A stretch of 33,845 nt of DNA, from positions 1 to 33,845 of the forward strand of contig CALVVZ010000010.1 of assembly GCA_944364075.1 (NCBI GenBank), read 5' to 3'. Source of the stretch: an uncultured Clostridia bacterium. Its GTDB lineage: Bacteria > Bacillota > Clostridia > Christensenellales > Aristaeellaceae. Positions 6,876 to 15,660 of the stretch are shown here, piece by piece (the stretch's first letter is position 1; every line of letters begins with the position of its first letter). A model generated the notes under the pieces. It saw nothing but the letters and a program-made list of their open reading frames with translations, made no database searches and was not told where the DNA came from. The position numbers and the translations under genes were made by a program.

Positions 6876-7206
6876 TTCGCACCCCCTCGCGTTGCACATT
6901 CTTGAAGAAAGGCAACAAATCAGCATTCGCATGAAAGTAAGCTCGGTTTTCTACTATGGGTGAAACGACGATTCCAAACTCCATCAGCACTTCTGCTGCG
7001 GCTTCACCGATCTGCCAGTGCTTCTCTTGAATCGTTTGCCGGGAGGAATCCACGAGGAACATCACATCAATGTCAGAGCCATCATCTGCATCATTGCGGG
7101 CATATGATCCAAACAAAATCACATCAAACTGTTCCTGTGGAAAAATGCTTGCCAGACTGTCACGAAGCTGTGCGATGATCGTGCGCACTTCAAGCTGCGA
7201 ACACAA
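6865..7206 (-). CDS. MNT-domain nucleotidyltransferase (putative antitoxin; cargo B)
   Basis: A 113-residue minimal nucleotidyltransferase of the Pol-beta superfamily. It has the signature GSYAR (residues 33-37) followed by SDID (44-47), which supplies two catalytic metal-binding aspartates. In known MNT/HEPN pairs the MNT protein neutralises the HEPN toxin, in some by adding AMP to it; that activity is inferred here. The start is TTG 7206, with SD AAAGGAGGG about 8 nt upstream and a good promoter at 7233-7262. It is the first gene of the pair, overlapping the HEPN gene by ~11 bp. Confidence 0.8.
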   Translation of the reverse strand: MCSQLEVRTIIAQLRDSLASIFPQEQFDVILFGSYARNDADDGSDIDVMFLVDSSRQTIQEKHWQIGEAAAEVLMEFGIVVSPIVENRAYFHANADLLPFFKNVQREGVRIVA

Positions 7207-7232
7207 GCGAGCTCCCTCCTTTCTTGAAAAAT

Positions 7233-7262
7233 ATTATAGCACAGACGGCATAATTCATTCAA
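7233..7262 (-). promoter_or_regulatory. Sigma-70-type promoter of the MNT/HEPN pair
   Basis: On the minus strand: TTGAAT (7262-7257), 18-nt spacer, TATAAT (7238-7233), followed by SD AAAGGAGGG and the TTG start at 7206. A perfect -10 shows that this cargo is expressed independently of the backbone operon. Confidence 0.65.
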
Positions 7263-7287
7263 GCGGCAAACAAAGGATAATGCAGGG

Positions 7288-8086
7288 TATTACGACGCCC
7301 TGATTCGGCATAACCGGAGCAAACCATACGACGTTTAAGAAAAGGAGCACGACGATGAAACAGTTTTTTACGTATACCTGCACCCTGAATACCCCGCTAA
7401 AGAACTTCGCGGGCTGCATGGATCAAGGCGACCTGCTGCTGAACTTGCTGCGTCACCAGCAGGAGCTCCGGATGACGCCCCAGGAGCAGGAGGAAATCAA
7501 AGCGCTGTCGGTCCTTGTTGTCGATCAGATGACCCAGGAGGTAATCAGCAAGACCTGTCTGATCAGCCGCCAGTATCCCGTGCGGGTGCTGTTCTTCGCC
7601 ACCCCCGTGGAGGATCAACAGAAGTACCCCTTCAACGCTGTCACCCTATCGCCCGAAGGCCGCTGTTATCTGTTTACCTCCAGCCGTCAGCTGATGCGCA
7701 GTTACGCGCGGAAAAACTGCAAGGTCCGGGCGTGGGCATGAACAAGCGCTCACGGCCGCGCAATCTCCGCCGCCTGAGCCTGGGGCTGCTTGCCGCCGGA
7801 CTGGCGCTGGCCGGAACCGGCGTGCTGGAGCAGCGCCTGCGGATGGAAAGGGACGCCGCGGAATACGACCAGTGGCGCGTTACCCTCAAGCATACTCCCG
7901 CCGCGGTAACGGCAGAGGCCACGCCCCCCCTGAACGCCAGCAGCACCGCTGCGCTGTTCTCGGCATACCTGCTTCCGGTGACGGCAATGCCGGAAGCATC
8001 CGACGTGCCTGGAGCAACAGGTAAAGTCGAAGCGTCCTCCGCCGCTTCCGAAGAAGGAGCAGGAACGCGGGCAAACCTGACGGCAT
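7288..8086 (+). repeat. ~800-bp backbone duplication, copy 2
   Basis: Direct repeat of 5574-6373. It starts at TATTACGACGCCCTGATT, a remnant of the end of the initiator gene, and continues into the intact ORFan and sortase genes. Confidence 0.9.
7355..7741 (+). CDS. Conserved ICE protein of unknown function, copy 2
   Basis: Second copy of the 128-residue protein encoded at 5639-6025, with the same SD (AAAAGGAG) and the same ATGA overlap with the following sortase gene. This copy sits upstream of the intact sortase and adhesin and is likely the one in the functional operon. Since most differences from copy 1 are silent, both copies may still be functional. No domain is recognised. Confidence 0.75.
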   Translation: MKQFFTYTCTLNTPLKNFAGCMDQGDLLLNLLRHQQELRMTPQEQEEIKALSVLVVDQMTQEVISKTCLISRQYPVRVLFFATPVEDQQKYPFNAVTLSPEGRCYLFTSSRQLMRSYARKNCKVRAWA

Positions 8087-8661
8087 GCCTGGCGCAGAAC
8101 GCCGATTTCGTTGCCTGGCTGCAAATCCCCGGCACAAACGTGGATCATCCCGTGGTGCGTACCGGCAACCCGGACTATTACCTGACCCACGCCTTTTCCG
8201 GGAAAAAGAGTTCCGCAGGCACGTTGTTCTCGCTGCTCTCGTCGGATTACCGTGCGCCCAGCCGCAACCTGGCCATTTACGGCCACCACCTGAGCTCCAG
8301 CGGAGAAAAGATGTTCACTTCGCTCATGCGCTATAAAAAACCGGAGTTCTATTCGGGCCATGAAACCATCTACCTGGACACGCTTTTCCGGCAGGAAACC
8401 TACCGCATTTTCGCCGTGGTTTCGATGCATGCCGGGGACTGGGACGCCTCCTGTGCGAACTTTGCCACGGACGAGGCGTTTCTTGCATTCGTGCGCCGCG
8501 CCCAGGAACAGTCGCTGTACGATACCGGCGTGGACGTGCAAGCGTCGGATCATGTGCTGACGCTCATCACCTGTGACCGCAGCTATGGCGGCAAGGACGG
8601 GCGGCTGGTGGTCATGGCTGTTCGGGAGACCACCCGAGAAAGGAAAGAAGATCATGCATAA
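7738..8661 (+). CDS. Class B sortase
   Basis: A 307-residue membrane-anchored cysteine transpeptidase. It has a basic N-terminus and membrane segment (LSLGLLAAGLALAGTGVL), an Ala/Thr/Ser/Pro stalk to about residue 115, then a sortase B domain. The domain shows FVAWLQIPGTNVDHPVV, the catalytic histidine in YGHH (H183), the catalytic cysteine in TLITCD (C279) and an arginine downstream in DGRLVV (R289). The start is ATG 7738, overlapping the previous stop; an upstream GTG at 7732 is in frame but less likely. It overlaps the adhesin gene by 8 bp. This pairing implies that it attaches the giant adhesin at 8654 to the cell wall, probably at the VIQTG motif near that protein's C-terminus. Confidence 0.9.
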   Translation: MNKRSRPRNLRRLSLGLLAAGLALAGTGVLEQRLRMERDAAEYDQWRVTLKHTPAAVTAEATPPLNASSTAALFSAYLLPVTAMPEASDVPGATGKVEASSAASEEGAGTRANLTACLAQNADFVAWLQIPGTNVDHPVVRTGNPDYYLTHAFSGKKSSAGTLFSLLSSDYRAPSRNLAIYGHHLSSSGEKMFTSLMRYKKPEFYSGHETIYLDTLFRQETYRIFAVVSMHAGDWDASCANFATDEAFLAFVRRAQEQSLYDTGVDVQASDHVLTLITCDRSYGGKDGRLVVMAVRETTRERKEDHA

Positions 8662-11600
8662 GAAACGAACAAAACTGCTGTCGCTGCTGTTGGTAGGCGC
8701 GCTGCTTCTGGGCCTGTACCCGGTGCCCGGGCTGGCGGAAGCATCCTCGCCGTCCCAGGCTACGCAGACAGACATAACCGAATCGCCACCGCAGAACGAA
8801 GCAGCGCCAAGCACGGAACCGGATACCGGACCTCCGCAGCCTCCAGCGGATTCTGAAACGGAGGAACCCACCCGGCAACCAACGGAGGAAGCGCCCCCAA
8901 CCCCAGCGGAAGAGCCAGCGCAGGAGCCAACGCAAGCACCTTCCGAGAAACCGAATGCGCTTTCCTGGCGGGAAGCCATGGCGCAGAACGGGTATGCCTA
9001 TGTGCTGACGCCGCCTGTTCCGCTGTACGCCACGGAGGAGCTGACCCTGCCGCTTGCCGCCATTGCCCAGGAAACGGCGGTGCTGTTGGTCCATCGGCTT
9101 ACCGCCGGGGATACCGTGGCCGAGGTCTGGCTGCTCAACGAAGCCTATGAACTGGTGGTGGCCTATGTTTCCACCGCAAGTTTGCCGGAAACAGCACTGA
9201 CCGGGCCGGAGGTTGACGCACTGGCCCAAACGCTGCTGTCGGCACTGGCGTCGGATGCCTCCGGCCAGCGGCTGGTGTTTGTGGCGGCGCTGCAAGCCGC
9301 CATGGAGGAACCTACGTCAGAACCCACACCGGAGGACACCTCCGAAGGCTTCACGTCCCAGCCAACACCGGAACCAGCGGCAACCGCTACCGACGCAACC
9401 GCTACCGACGTAACCGCTCCAGCGCTTCCTATTCCGGCAACGCCGCCTGCGGAGCCTGGCGCTTTCGCGCAGGTCACCACGCAAACCAATGCCTTTACGG
9501 ATGTGGACGAATCCTTTGCTCAGGGCAATACCGGCGAACTTTGGGCCGGTTACTTTACCCGGGATGCCATCGTTCAGGTGGAAGAAGTTCTTCAGGACGG
9601 TCAGGGTCGCTGGTGGTACCGGGTGCGCTACCTGTACGGGGATGATTTCGCTGACGGGACCCTTAAATGGACGGCCTACGGCACCGCCTGCGTACTGGCA
9701 GCGGAAGCCTACGTTACCGATGCGGCAGGGCTTACCGTTACAGATTATGCCTATCCCGACAGGGCCGCCTCCGGCGTTATGCGCATGGCCGCACGCTCCG
9801 CCCAGAGCTTCTCCCTTAAGGCGCTCAATGCGGCGGTGCCTACGCTGTACGTGGGACAGAGCGGGCTGTATGGCAGCTCCGGCAAGGACAGCGCCTATCT
9901 GCAAATCGCCAAGGCTCCCGGCCATGGCACCGTCTACGCCACGCCCCACTATCTGGAGGGATATACGGTTTATTGCCTGGAGCATACGCTGCCCGGCCCT
10001 GGCGAAAACATCTCCGGGGGCGGACAGCAGCCCACCGGCCCCTACGTCATCGTGGACATGGATACCTACCGCACCACGCCGGGGTACTCCTCCATCATCT
10101 ATCACGAAAGCACCCTGCACGCCATCGGCTGGGTGCTTCGTCATACCTACCCCTTCATGGTGCTGGACCGCAGCGACGCGGACAACGAGACCTGGTCCCG
10201 GGTTGCGGGCCAGTTTGCCATCCGGCAGGTGATCCGGGAGCTGGAGGGGCCGCAGTACGTTCGTGACTACTGGGACATGGATAACTTTTACCGGGCCAGC
10301 GGCCAGGCCCCGGAAGTGTACCTGGAATACGCCCGCTGGCTGGCGGCCAACGGCATCGCCCGGGCCTCCATGACGGGAGCTATCGCCGTAAGCAACCAGT
10401 CCGCCCGCTTTTCGGGCGGCTATCTTACCGGCACCGTCACCCTGACCACGGACGCCGACCTGATCCGCATTCCGCTTTCCGCAGGCGCACTGACAGGCAA
10501 CACCGCCGGCACGGACGGCGCGTATTACTACCTGCGCAGCGGGGATACGGTTTCCGTCACCGTGCAGGGCACAGCCCTGAGCTTTGTGGCGGAATCGGTT
10601 TCCTCGGCGGAAGAAGAGGCGAACTTCCTCATCGGCGTGCCGGACGAAGCCATCCAGAAGGTGCTGATTCCCCAGCAGGGCGCGCCATACAAGCTTCAGT
10701 CCGTAACCGTGGCCTTTGACGCGCCCATGGGCGGGATCGCCGTGGCCAAGACGGACGCCGCCACCGGCGCAAAGCTGCCGGGCGCGGTGTTCGAGCTTAG
10801 CGGAAACGGCGAATCCCGGACGCAGACCACCGGCGCGGATGGCATGGCGCGCTTTGAAAATCTCCAGCCCGGGGTCTACACCGTGCGGGAAATCAGCGCA
10901 CCGGAAGGATATCTTCTGGCCTCGCCGGATGTGCAGCAGGTCACCGTCACGGGCGGCGGGACGGCTTCGGCGGTTTTTGCCAATGCTCAGGTCACGGGCA
11001 GTATCCGCATGGTGAAGCGGGACAGCCTGACAAAGGAAGCCCTGGCCGGAGCGGAGTTTACCATCACGCGGCTGACGGCTCCCCCGTCCGCGGGCGGCGC
11101 TGGCACAGGCAGCAGCGTCGTAGTGACCACGGACGCAAGCGGCGTTGCCGAAACCGGATGGCTGCCCTGGGGACGTTACCGTATCGAGGAAACAAAGACG
11201 CCGGAACACTATGTGGATCAAGCCTTCTCCACGGAGATCGACATACTGGAGCAAGGAAAAACCTACGAGATCACGGTGGAGAACGAACCGGCAAAGGGAT
11301 ACATCCAGATTGTGAAAACCGATGCGCTGGACAAAACGCCCATCGGGCAGGTGCAGTTCGATATTTTCCGGGAGGGCAGCTCCGAACCGGTGGCGGTCAT
11401 GACCACGGATGAGAACGGCGCTGCCACCTCCCCGCCGCTTTCCAAAGGATCGTACATCGTCCGGGAGCACGAAAACCCCACCGGGTATGTGGAAGAGCTT
11501 GTCCAGCTGTCTGCCACGGTAAAATCCGATGCAACCGCCTATTTGAGCGCTTCCAATCAACCCATCCAGGGGCGCATCCGCATTGCGAAGCGGGACAGCC

Positions 11601-14600
11601 TGACGAAGGAAGCCCTGGCCGGGGCGGAGTTTACCATCACCCGCGTCAGCGGCATGCCCGCGCACCAGGGAAAGGACGACGGCGAGGTGGTGGCGGTGCT
11701 CACCACGGACGCGGAGGGAGTGGCGCTGTCCCCGCCGCTCACCTACGGCACGTACCGTGTGGAGGAAAGCAAAGTGCCGGAGCACTATGTAGATCAGGGC
11801 TTCGCCATGGAAGTGGAAATCCGCGAAAACGGCAAGACCTATGAGATCGCCGCAGAAAACGAGCCAACCAAAGGCTACATCCGCATCACCAAGACCGACC
11901 GGCTCAACGGCAATCCCATTGCGGGGGTGCGTTTTGACATCTACGAAAACGATGCATACGGTTCCGCGCTGGCCGGAAGCATGGTGACGGATGAAAACGG
12001 GGTTGCCGTTTCCGAACCCCTGCGCAAGGGGCGGTACATCGTCCGGGAGCATGGGGAAACGGCGGGGTATGTGTTTGAAGAAATCGCCCTGGAGGCTACG
12101 GTACAGTCCGACATGACCACCGAGTTGACGGCAACCAATCAGCCGGTGCAGGTGCGGCTCAAACTGTACAAGCGCGACGCGGAGGAATATGCCGGGGACA
12201 ATCCCAACAGCTCCGCCCATCCCAAGTCCAGCCCCCTGTTGCCGGAACCCTGCGACATCAGCGCCCCCGCCGTCCGCGGCGACGGCCAGCTGACGGGCGC
12301 GGTTTTTCAGGTGCTGGCCGCCCAGGATATTGCCGACCGGCAGGGCCATGTGGTATTCGCCAAAGGCGAGGTGGTGGCGGACCGGCTGACCACGGCAGGA
12401 GCAGATGCCTCCGTAACCACGGAGCTGCTCTGGCCCGGAGTATATGAAATTGTCGAGCTGTCCCCGCCGGAAGGATATCAGCCCAGCGGCGAAACCTTCC
12501 TGGTGGACGCCCGCAACGCCGCGGAGCAATCCCAGGCGGGGGTCGTAACCTATGAGGGCTTGAAAATCAACGAAATCCGCTACGGCGCGCAGGCTGTGAT
12601 CAAAATCCTGGGCAGCATGGACGCCGGGCCCGATCCCGGCCGCGTGGAAACACCGGAAGCGGGCGCGGAGTTCAACGTCTACCTGGAGCGCGCCGGTTCC
12701 TACGAGAACGCCCGGGAGATGGAGCGCGACCATCTGGTGACGGATGAAAACGGGTATGCGAAAACCAAGCCCCTGCCCTATGGCGTGTATGTGCTGGAGC
12801 AGACCAAGGGCGCACCAGGATATGAAATCAAAGGCCCCATTACCTTTGAGATTGACGGTACCGAAGATCTGGACAATCCGCCGCCCCTGACGCTCTCCGA
12901 CCAGCCCATCCGCTACCGCCTGCGCTTGCTCAAGACGGACGCAGAAACAGGGCGGACCATCGTGCTTTCCAGCGCTTCCTTCAAGCTCAAAAACGCGGCG
13001 GGCGAATACGTTGCCCAGACCGTGTATTACCCCACCCAGCAGGAGATCGACACCTTTGTTACGGATGAAACCGGCGGCGTGACGCTGCCGGAAACCGTCA
13101 CCTGGGGCCTGTACTACCTGGAGGAAGTGAAGGCTCCGGAAGGCTATCTGCTTCCGGCGGAAGACCTGGCGGTATTCGTGGGGCAGGACGGGGACAGCCC
13201 CGGCGAAACGTATCAGCTGGACATCGAAATTCCCAATACGCCGGTAATGGGGCGCATCTGTCTGGAAAAGACGGGCCTGATGCTAACCGGGTTTGAGCCG
13301 GATACGGACGCTTACGGCAACGAGCTCCAGCGCCCCGTGTACGAGGAAGGCTATCTGGCGGGCGCGGTGTTTGAGGTGCGGGCCGCGGAAACTGTCGCAG
13401 GGAAGGATGGCAAGGTCTGGTTTACGCAGGATGCGCTGGTTTCCACCCTGACCACCACGGCGGAGGGGATGGCGGTATCCGAGCCCCTTCCCCTGGGCCG
13501 GTATTACCTGGTGGAAACCCAGGCTTCCGCCGGGTACGCCCTGGACGAAACGCGGTATGACGTTACGCTGGCCGCCACAGACAGCCAAACCGCCCTGGTG
13601 GACGTCCAGGTAAAGGCCGGGAATGCCTACATTCCCGTGGAAATCACCGTGGAAAAGCAGGCGGAAACCCTGCAAAGCACGGCGCAAGCGGATGGTACGC
13701 TGATCCGGCAGGTCGTGGACGGCCCCGGCGAAGGCTTTGTGTTCGGCCTGTACAACGCCTTTGATATCCGGTATCCCGGCGGCATGCTTCCGTCCGGTAC
13801 GCTGGTGGCTACCGGTGCGACGGATGCGGAAGGGCGGCTGACCTTTGCAGGCAACTATCCCCACGGCGACTATGAGGTGCGGGAACTGCAAGCCCCGGAG
13901 GGCTGGAAACGCAGCCCGGAGCGGTTCCCCATAGCGCTGGAGCCGGAGGGAGAGGAGGCGGGCACGGTGATCCGCGCAAGGGTGGCAGTGCGCAACGCGC
14001 TGATTTATACCCCGGTTACCCTGACCAAGACGGACATCACCGGCGCGAACACCGTTCCGGGCGCGCTCATCGAGGTGCGCGACGAAAGCGGCGCAGTGAT
14101 CTACCGGGCCTATACGGACGAGCGCGGCGAACTGCCGGATATTCCTGTAACGCCGGGGCGGTATATCTTCCGAGAAGTGCTGGCTCCGGAAGGCTACGCC
14201 CTGAACGAAGCGGAGACCTCCTTTACCGTGGACGCGGAGGGGAATGTCCGCGGCAATACCCTGCTGCGGGACGATTTCACCCGGGTGCAGCTGCAAAAGC
14301 AGTACGAGGACGGACAGCCCATGGGCGGCGTGACCTTTGCGCTGCTGGATGAAACGGGAACGCAGCTGATGACCGCCGTATCGGACAGGAACGGTCTTGC
14401 GACCTTTGAGCGGATTCCCTACGGTTCCTACACCATTGTAGAGACGCAGCCCTTGCCGGGATACTTTCTGGCGGACGTTGCCGTGGAGCTTCAGGTGGAC
14501 GGCAGCTTTGTGAATCCCCAAGAACCCCTGGCCACCATTGTCAACCATCCCATGCGGATTGCGTGCCGCAAGGTCAACACGTCCGGAACACCCTTGCCCG

Positions 14601-15217
14601 GCGCGGAGTTCTGCCTGGTGGATGCCGCCACGGGCACGGTGGTGGAAATTGCCGTCAGCGATGAGGAGGGTTGCTTTGCCTTTGAGCATGTGGACTATGG
14701 CGACTGGATCATCCGCGAGAGGAAGGCTCCCGAGGGATACAGCGCCATGGCGGACGTGCCGCTGCACATTGGCGAGGACTTTGTGCAGCCGGAACCCATG
14801 ACCTTTGTCGATATTCCCGATCATTATGTTTTCCGCAAAGTGGATACCGCAGGCCGTCCGCTGGCAGGCGTACGGTTTGCCCTGGAAGACGCGGAAGGCA
14901 ACGCGCTGCGTGAGCTGGTATCCGGGGAGGATGGCACGGTTCGGGTGAACGGCCTGGAACCGGGCAGCTATGTGATTCGGGAAACCCAGGCCCTGGAAGG
15001 CTATACGCGCACGGATGAAACCCTGTGTTTTACCCTGGATGCAAGCTATGTTCCAGCGGAGGAAATGCCGGAGCTGGTCAACGCCACGGTGATTCAGACA
15101 GGCATTGACCTGATCGTTACGCCGCTGATGACCCTGGGCGGCGGACTGGTGCTGCTGGGCTGCGTACTGTACGGCGCGCAGCAGTGTACCTTCCGGCGAA
15201 AGCGGAAAAAGAAGTAA
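8654..15217 (+). CDS. Giant surface adhesin: thioester domain plus 14 Cna-B/SpaA repeats
   Basis: A 2187-residue secreted protein; ATG 8654 is chosen because it starts a textbook signal peptide (MHKKRTKLLSLLLVGALLLG...LAEA, residues 1-31). Then come a Pro/Glu/Thr-rich stretch, two SH3-like segments (~100-200 and ~275-365) and a thioester-like domain (~400-690). In that domain C441 (VYCLEH) and Q520 (AGQFAIRQV) sit at the positions expected for a Cys-Gln internal thioester used to bind host surfaces covalently. From residue ~695 to ~2145 there are 14 Cna-B (prealbumin-like) repeats with K-T/R-D starts and Y-x-hydrophobic-x-E ends that probably form Lys-Asn/Asp isopeptide bonds. The C-terminus has VIQTG (2146-2150), a hydrophobic segment and RRKRKKK. 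The class B sortase is encoded immediately upstream. Likely role: adhesion or mating-pair formation. Confidence 0.85.
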   Translation: MHKKRTKLLSLLLVGALLLGLYPVPGLAEASSPSQATQTDITESPPQNEAAPSTEPDTGPPQPPADSETEEPTRQPTEEAPPTPAEEPAQEPTQAPSEKPNALSWREAMAQNGYAYVLTPPVPLYATEELTLPLAAIAQETAVLLVHRLTAGDTVAEVWLLNEAYELVVAYVSTASLPETALTGPEVDALAQTLLSALASDASGQRLVFVAALQAAMEEPTSEPTPEDTSEGFTSQPTPEPAATATDATATDVTAPALPIPATPPAEPGAFAQVTTQTNAFTDVDESFAQGNTGELWAGYFTRDAIVQVEEVLQDGQGRWWYRVRYLYGDDFADGTLKWTAYGTACVLAAEAYVTDAAGLTVTDYAYPDRAASGVMRMAARSAQSFSLKALNAAVPTLYVGQSGLYGSSGKDSAYLQIAKAPGHGTVYATPHYLEGYTVYCLEHTLPGPGENISGGGQQPTGPYVIVDMDTYRTTPGYSSIIYHESTLHAIGWVLRHTYPFMVLDRSDADNETWSRVAGQFAIRQVIRELEGPQYVRDYWDMDNFYRASGQAPEVYLEYARWLAANGIARASMTGAIAVSNQSARFSGGYLTGTVTLTTDADLIRIPLSAGALTGNTAGTDGAYYYLRSGDTVSVTVQGTALSFVAESVSSAEEEANFLIGVPDEAIQKVLIPQQGAPYKLQSVTVAFDAPMGGIAVAKTDAATGAKLPGAVFELSGNGESRTQTTGADGMARFENLQPGVYTVREISAPEGYLLASPDVQQVTVTGGGTASAVFANAQVTGSIRMVKRDSLTKEALAGAEFTITRLTAPPSAGGAGTGSSVVVTTDASGVAETGWLPWGRYRIEETKTPEHYVDQAFSTEIDILEQGKTYEITVENEPAKGYIQIVKTDALDKTPIGQVQFDIFREGSSEPVAVMTTDENGAATSPPLSKGSYIVREHENPTGYVEELVQLSATVKSDATAYLSASNQPIQGRIRIAKRDSLTKEALAGAEFTITRVSGMPAHQGKDDGEVVAVLTTDAEGVALSPPLTYGTYRVEESKVPEHYVDQGFAMEVEIRENGKTYEIAAENEPTKGYIRITKTDRLNGNPIAGVRFDIYENDAYGSALAGSMVTDENGVAVSEPLRKGRYIVREHGETAGYVFEEIALEATVQSDMTTELTATNQPVQVRLKLYKRDAEEYAGDNPNSSAHPKSSPLLPEPCDISAPAVRGDGQLTGAVFQVLAAQDIADRQGHVVFAKGEVVADRLTTAGADASVTTELLWPGVYEIVELSPPEGYQPSGETFLVDARNAAEQSQAGVVTYEGLKINEIRYGAQAVIKILGSMDAGPDPGRVETPEAGAEFNVYLERAGSYENAREMERDHLVTDENGYAKTKPLPYGVYVLEQTKGAPGYEIKGPITFEIDGTEDLDNPPPLTLSDQPIRYRLRLLKTDAETGRTIVLSSASFKLKNAAGEYVAQTVYYPTQQEIDTFVTDETGGVTLPETVTWGLYYLEEVKAPEGYLLPAEDLAVFVGQDGDSPGETYQLDIEIPNTPVMGRICLEKTGLMLTGFEPDTDAYGNELQRPVYEEGYLAGAVFEVRAAETVAGKDGKVWFTQDALVSTLTTTAEGMAVSEPLPLGRYYLVETQASAGYALDETRYDVTLAATDSQTALVDVQVKAGNAYIPVEITVEKQAETLQSTAQADGTLIRQVVDGPGEGFVFGLYNAFDIRYPGGMLPSGTLVATGATDAEGRLTFAGNYPHGDYEVRELQAPEGWKRSPERFPIALEPEGEEAGTVIRARVAVRNALIYTPVTLTKTDITGANTVPGALIEVRDESGAVIYRAYTDERGELPDIPVTPGRYIFREVLAPEGYALNEAETSFTVDAEGNVRGNTLLRDDFTRVQLQKQYEDGQPMGGVTFALLDETGTQLMTAVSDRNGLATFERIPYGSYTIVETQPLPGYFLADVAVELQVDGSFVNPQEPLATIVNHPMRIACRKVNTSGTPLPGAEFCLVDAATGTVVEIAVSDEEGCFAFEHVDYGDWIIRERKAPEGYSAMADVPLHIGEDFVQPEPMTFVDIPDHYVFRKVDTAGRPLAGVRFALEDAEGNALRELVSGEDGTVRVNGLEPGSYVIRETQALEGYTRTDETLCFTLDASYVPAEEMPELVNATVIQTGIDLIVTPLMTLGGGLVLLGCVLYGAQQCTFRRKRKKK
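11000..12154 (+). repeat. Tandem two-domain duplication within the adhesin gene
   Basis: Two successive ~575-bp units (11000-11572 and 11573-12154), each encoding a pair of different Cna-B domains in ABAB order. The A domains share RDSLTKEALAGAEFTITR and PEHYVDQ; the B domains share KGYI(Q/R)I and YIVREH. Nucleotide identity at the A-domain starts is nearly complete, so this is a recent in-frame expansion. Confidence 0.8.
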
Positions 15218-15235
15218 TTGAGAGGAGCGAAGAGC

Positions 15236-15407
15236 ATGATCTATCAGACCTATTTCCTCAACATGGTCCATGTAAGCGATCTGCTTGCCCTCATGGATGA
15301 AGAAACCATATGTAAACGAGGGCACCGAGCCTGAAGTTGCAGAGGATGACAGCAATATTTCCGCAGAGTCGGAAGACGAGGATAAAGACGCACAAAGACA
15401 TGAAAAC
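15236..15407 (+). pseudogene. Remnant of a CD1107-family gene 3' region
   Basis: With a good SD (AGAGGAGCG), ATG 15236 opens MIYQTYFLNMVHVSDLLALM and stops at 15334. The same block occurs inside the CD1107-family protein at 29000-30592 as IYETYFLNLVDERDLLSLL. After the match a one-base frame change leads to an acidic tail (EPEVAEDDS, SEDEDKDAQ) like the acidic C-terminus of that protein. So this is probably the broken 3' part of a duplicate CD1107-family gene. It lies on the left of cargo ATPase C, and a broken topB start lies on its right, reproducing the CD1107-topB junction found intact at ~30600. Confidence 0.6.
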
Positions 15408-15656
15408 AGCCCCTCACTTCACGATGAGGGACTCAGACTGTCGAAAAACCCCTGGGAGGTGTCGGAGGGGCCGCAGCCCCTCTGACTTTCATTCGTATCC
15501 GACGGCTTTGCCGGCGGGGCGGGTTGTTGATTTTGCTTGCAAAATCAATTCCTTACAAATTCGGGCGACCTCTGGTTGACCGAATTTGCTGCCTCGAAGA
15601 AGTGGCGTAAGCCACTTCTTCGACAGCCTGAGCCCCTCACTTCACGGTGAGGGGCT
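15408..15656 (+). repeat. MITE-like, hairpin-rich intergenic element with 38-bp terminal inverted repeats
   Basis: Outer 26-bp blocks AGCCCCTCAC-TTCACG-RTGAGGGRCT at 15408-15433 and 15631-15656 are each palindromes. Immediately inside are inverted 12-mers CAGACTGTCGAA (15434-15445) and TTCGACAGCCTG (15619-15630). Between them are five consecutive hairpins: 15461-15486 (loop CGCA), 15499-15517 (loop TTT), 15527-15548, 15556-15588, and 15595-15622 (12-bp perfect stem, loop GTAA). No coding potential is visible. The right-hand palindrome starts 5 bp past the stop of cargo ATPase C and could serve as its terminator. Confidence 0.7.
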
Positions 15657-15660
15657 GATG

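Noticed and set aside
9317..12733. 1138-aa minus-strand ORF opposite the adhesin gene
   Set aside because: Antisense shadow of a GC-rich, repetitive gene with strong third-position bias; the sequence is His/Gly/Arg-rich without domains, and the + strand gene has signal peptide, SD and recognisable repeats.
13283..15355. 690-aa minus-strand ORF opposite the adhesin 3' half
   Set aside because: Same antisense artefact; no SD and no recognisable motif.
15285..15485. 66-aa + strand ORF running into the hairpin element
   Set aside because: Its first half is the shifted frame of the CD1107 remnant and its second half is hairpin repeat DNA; not an independent gene.
15408..15656. CRISPR-like array
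   Set aside because: Only two outer repeat blocks; the interior consists of unlike hairpins, not equal spacers, and there are no cas genes in the window.
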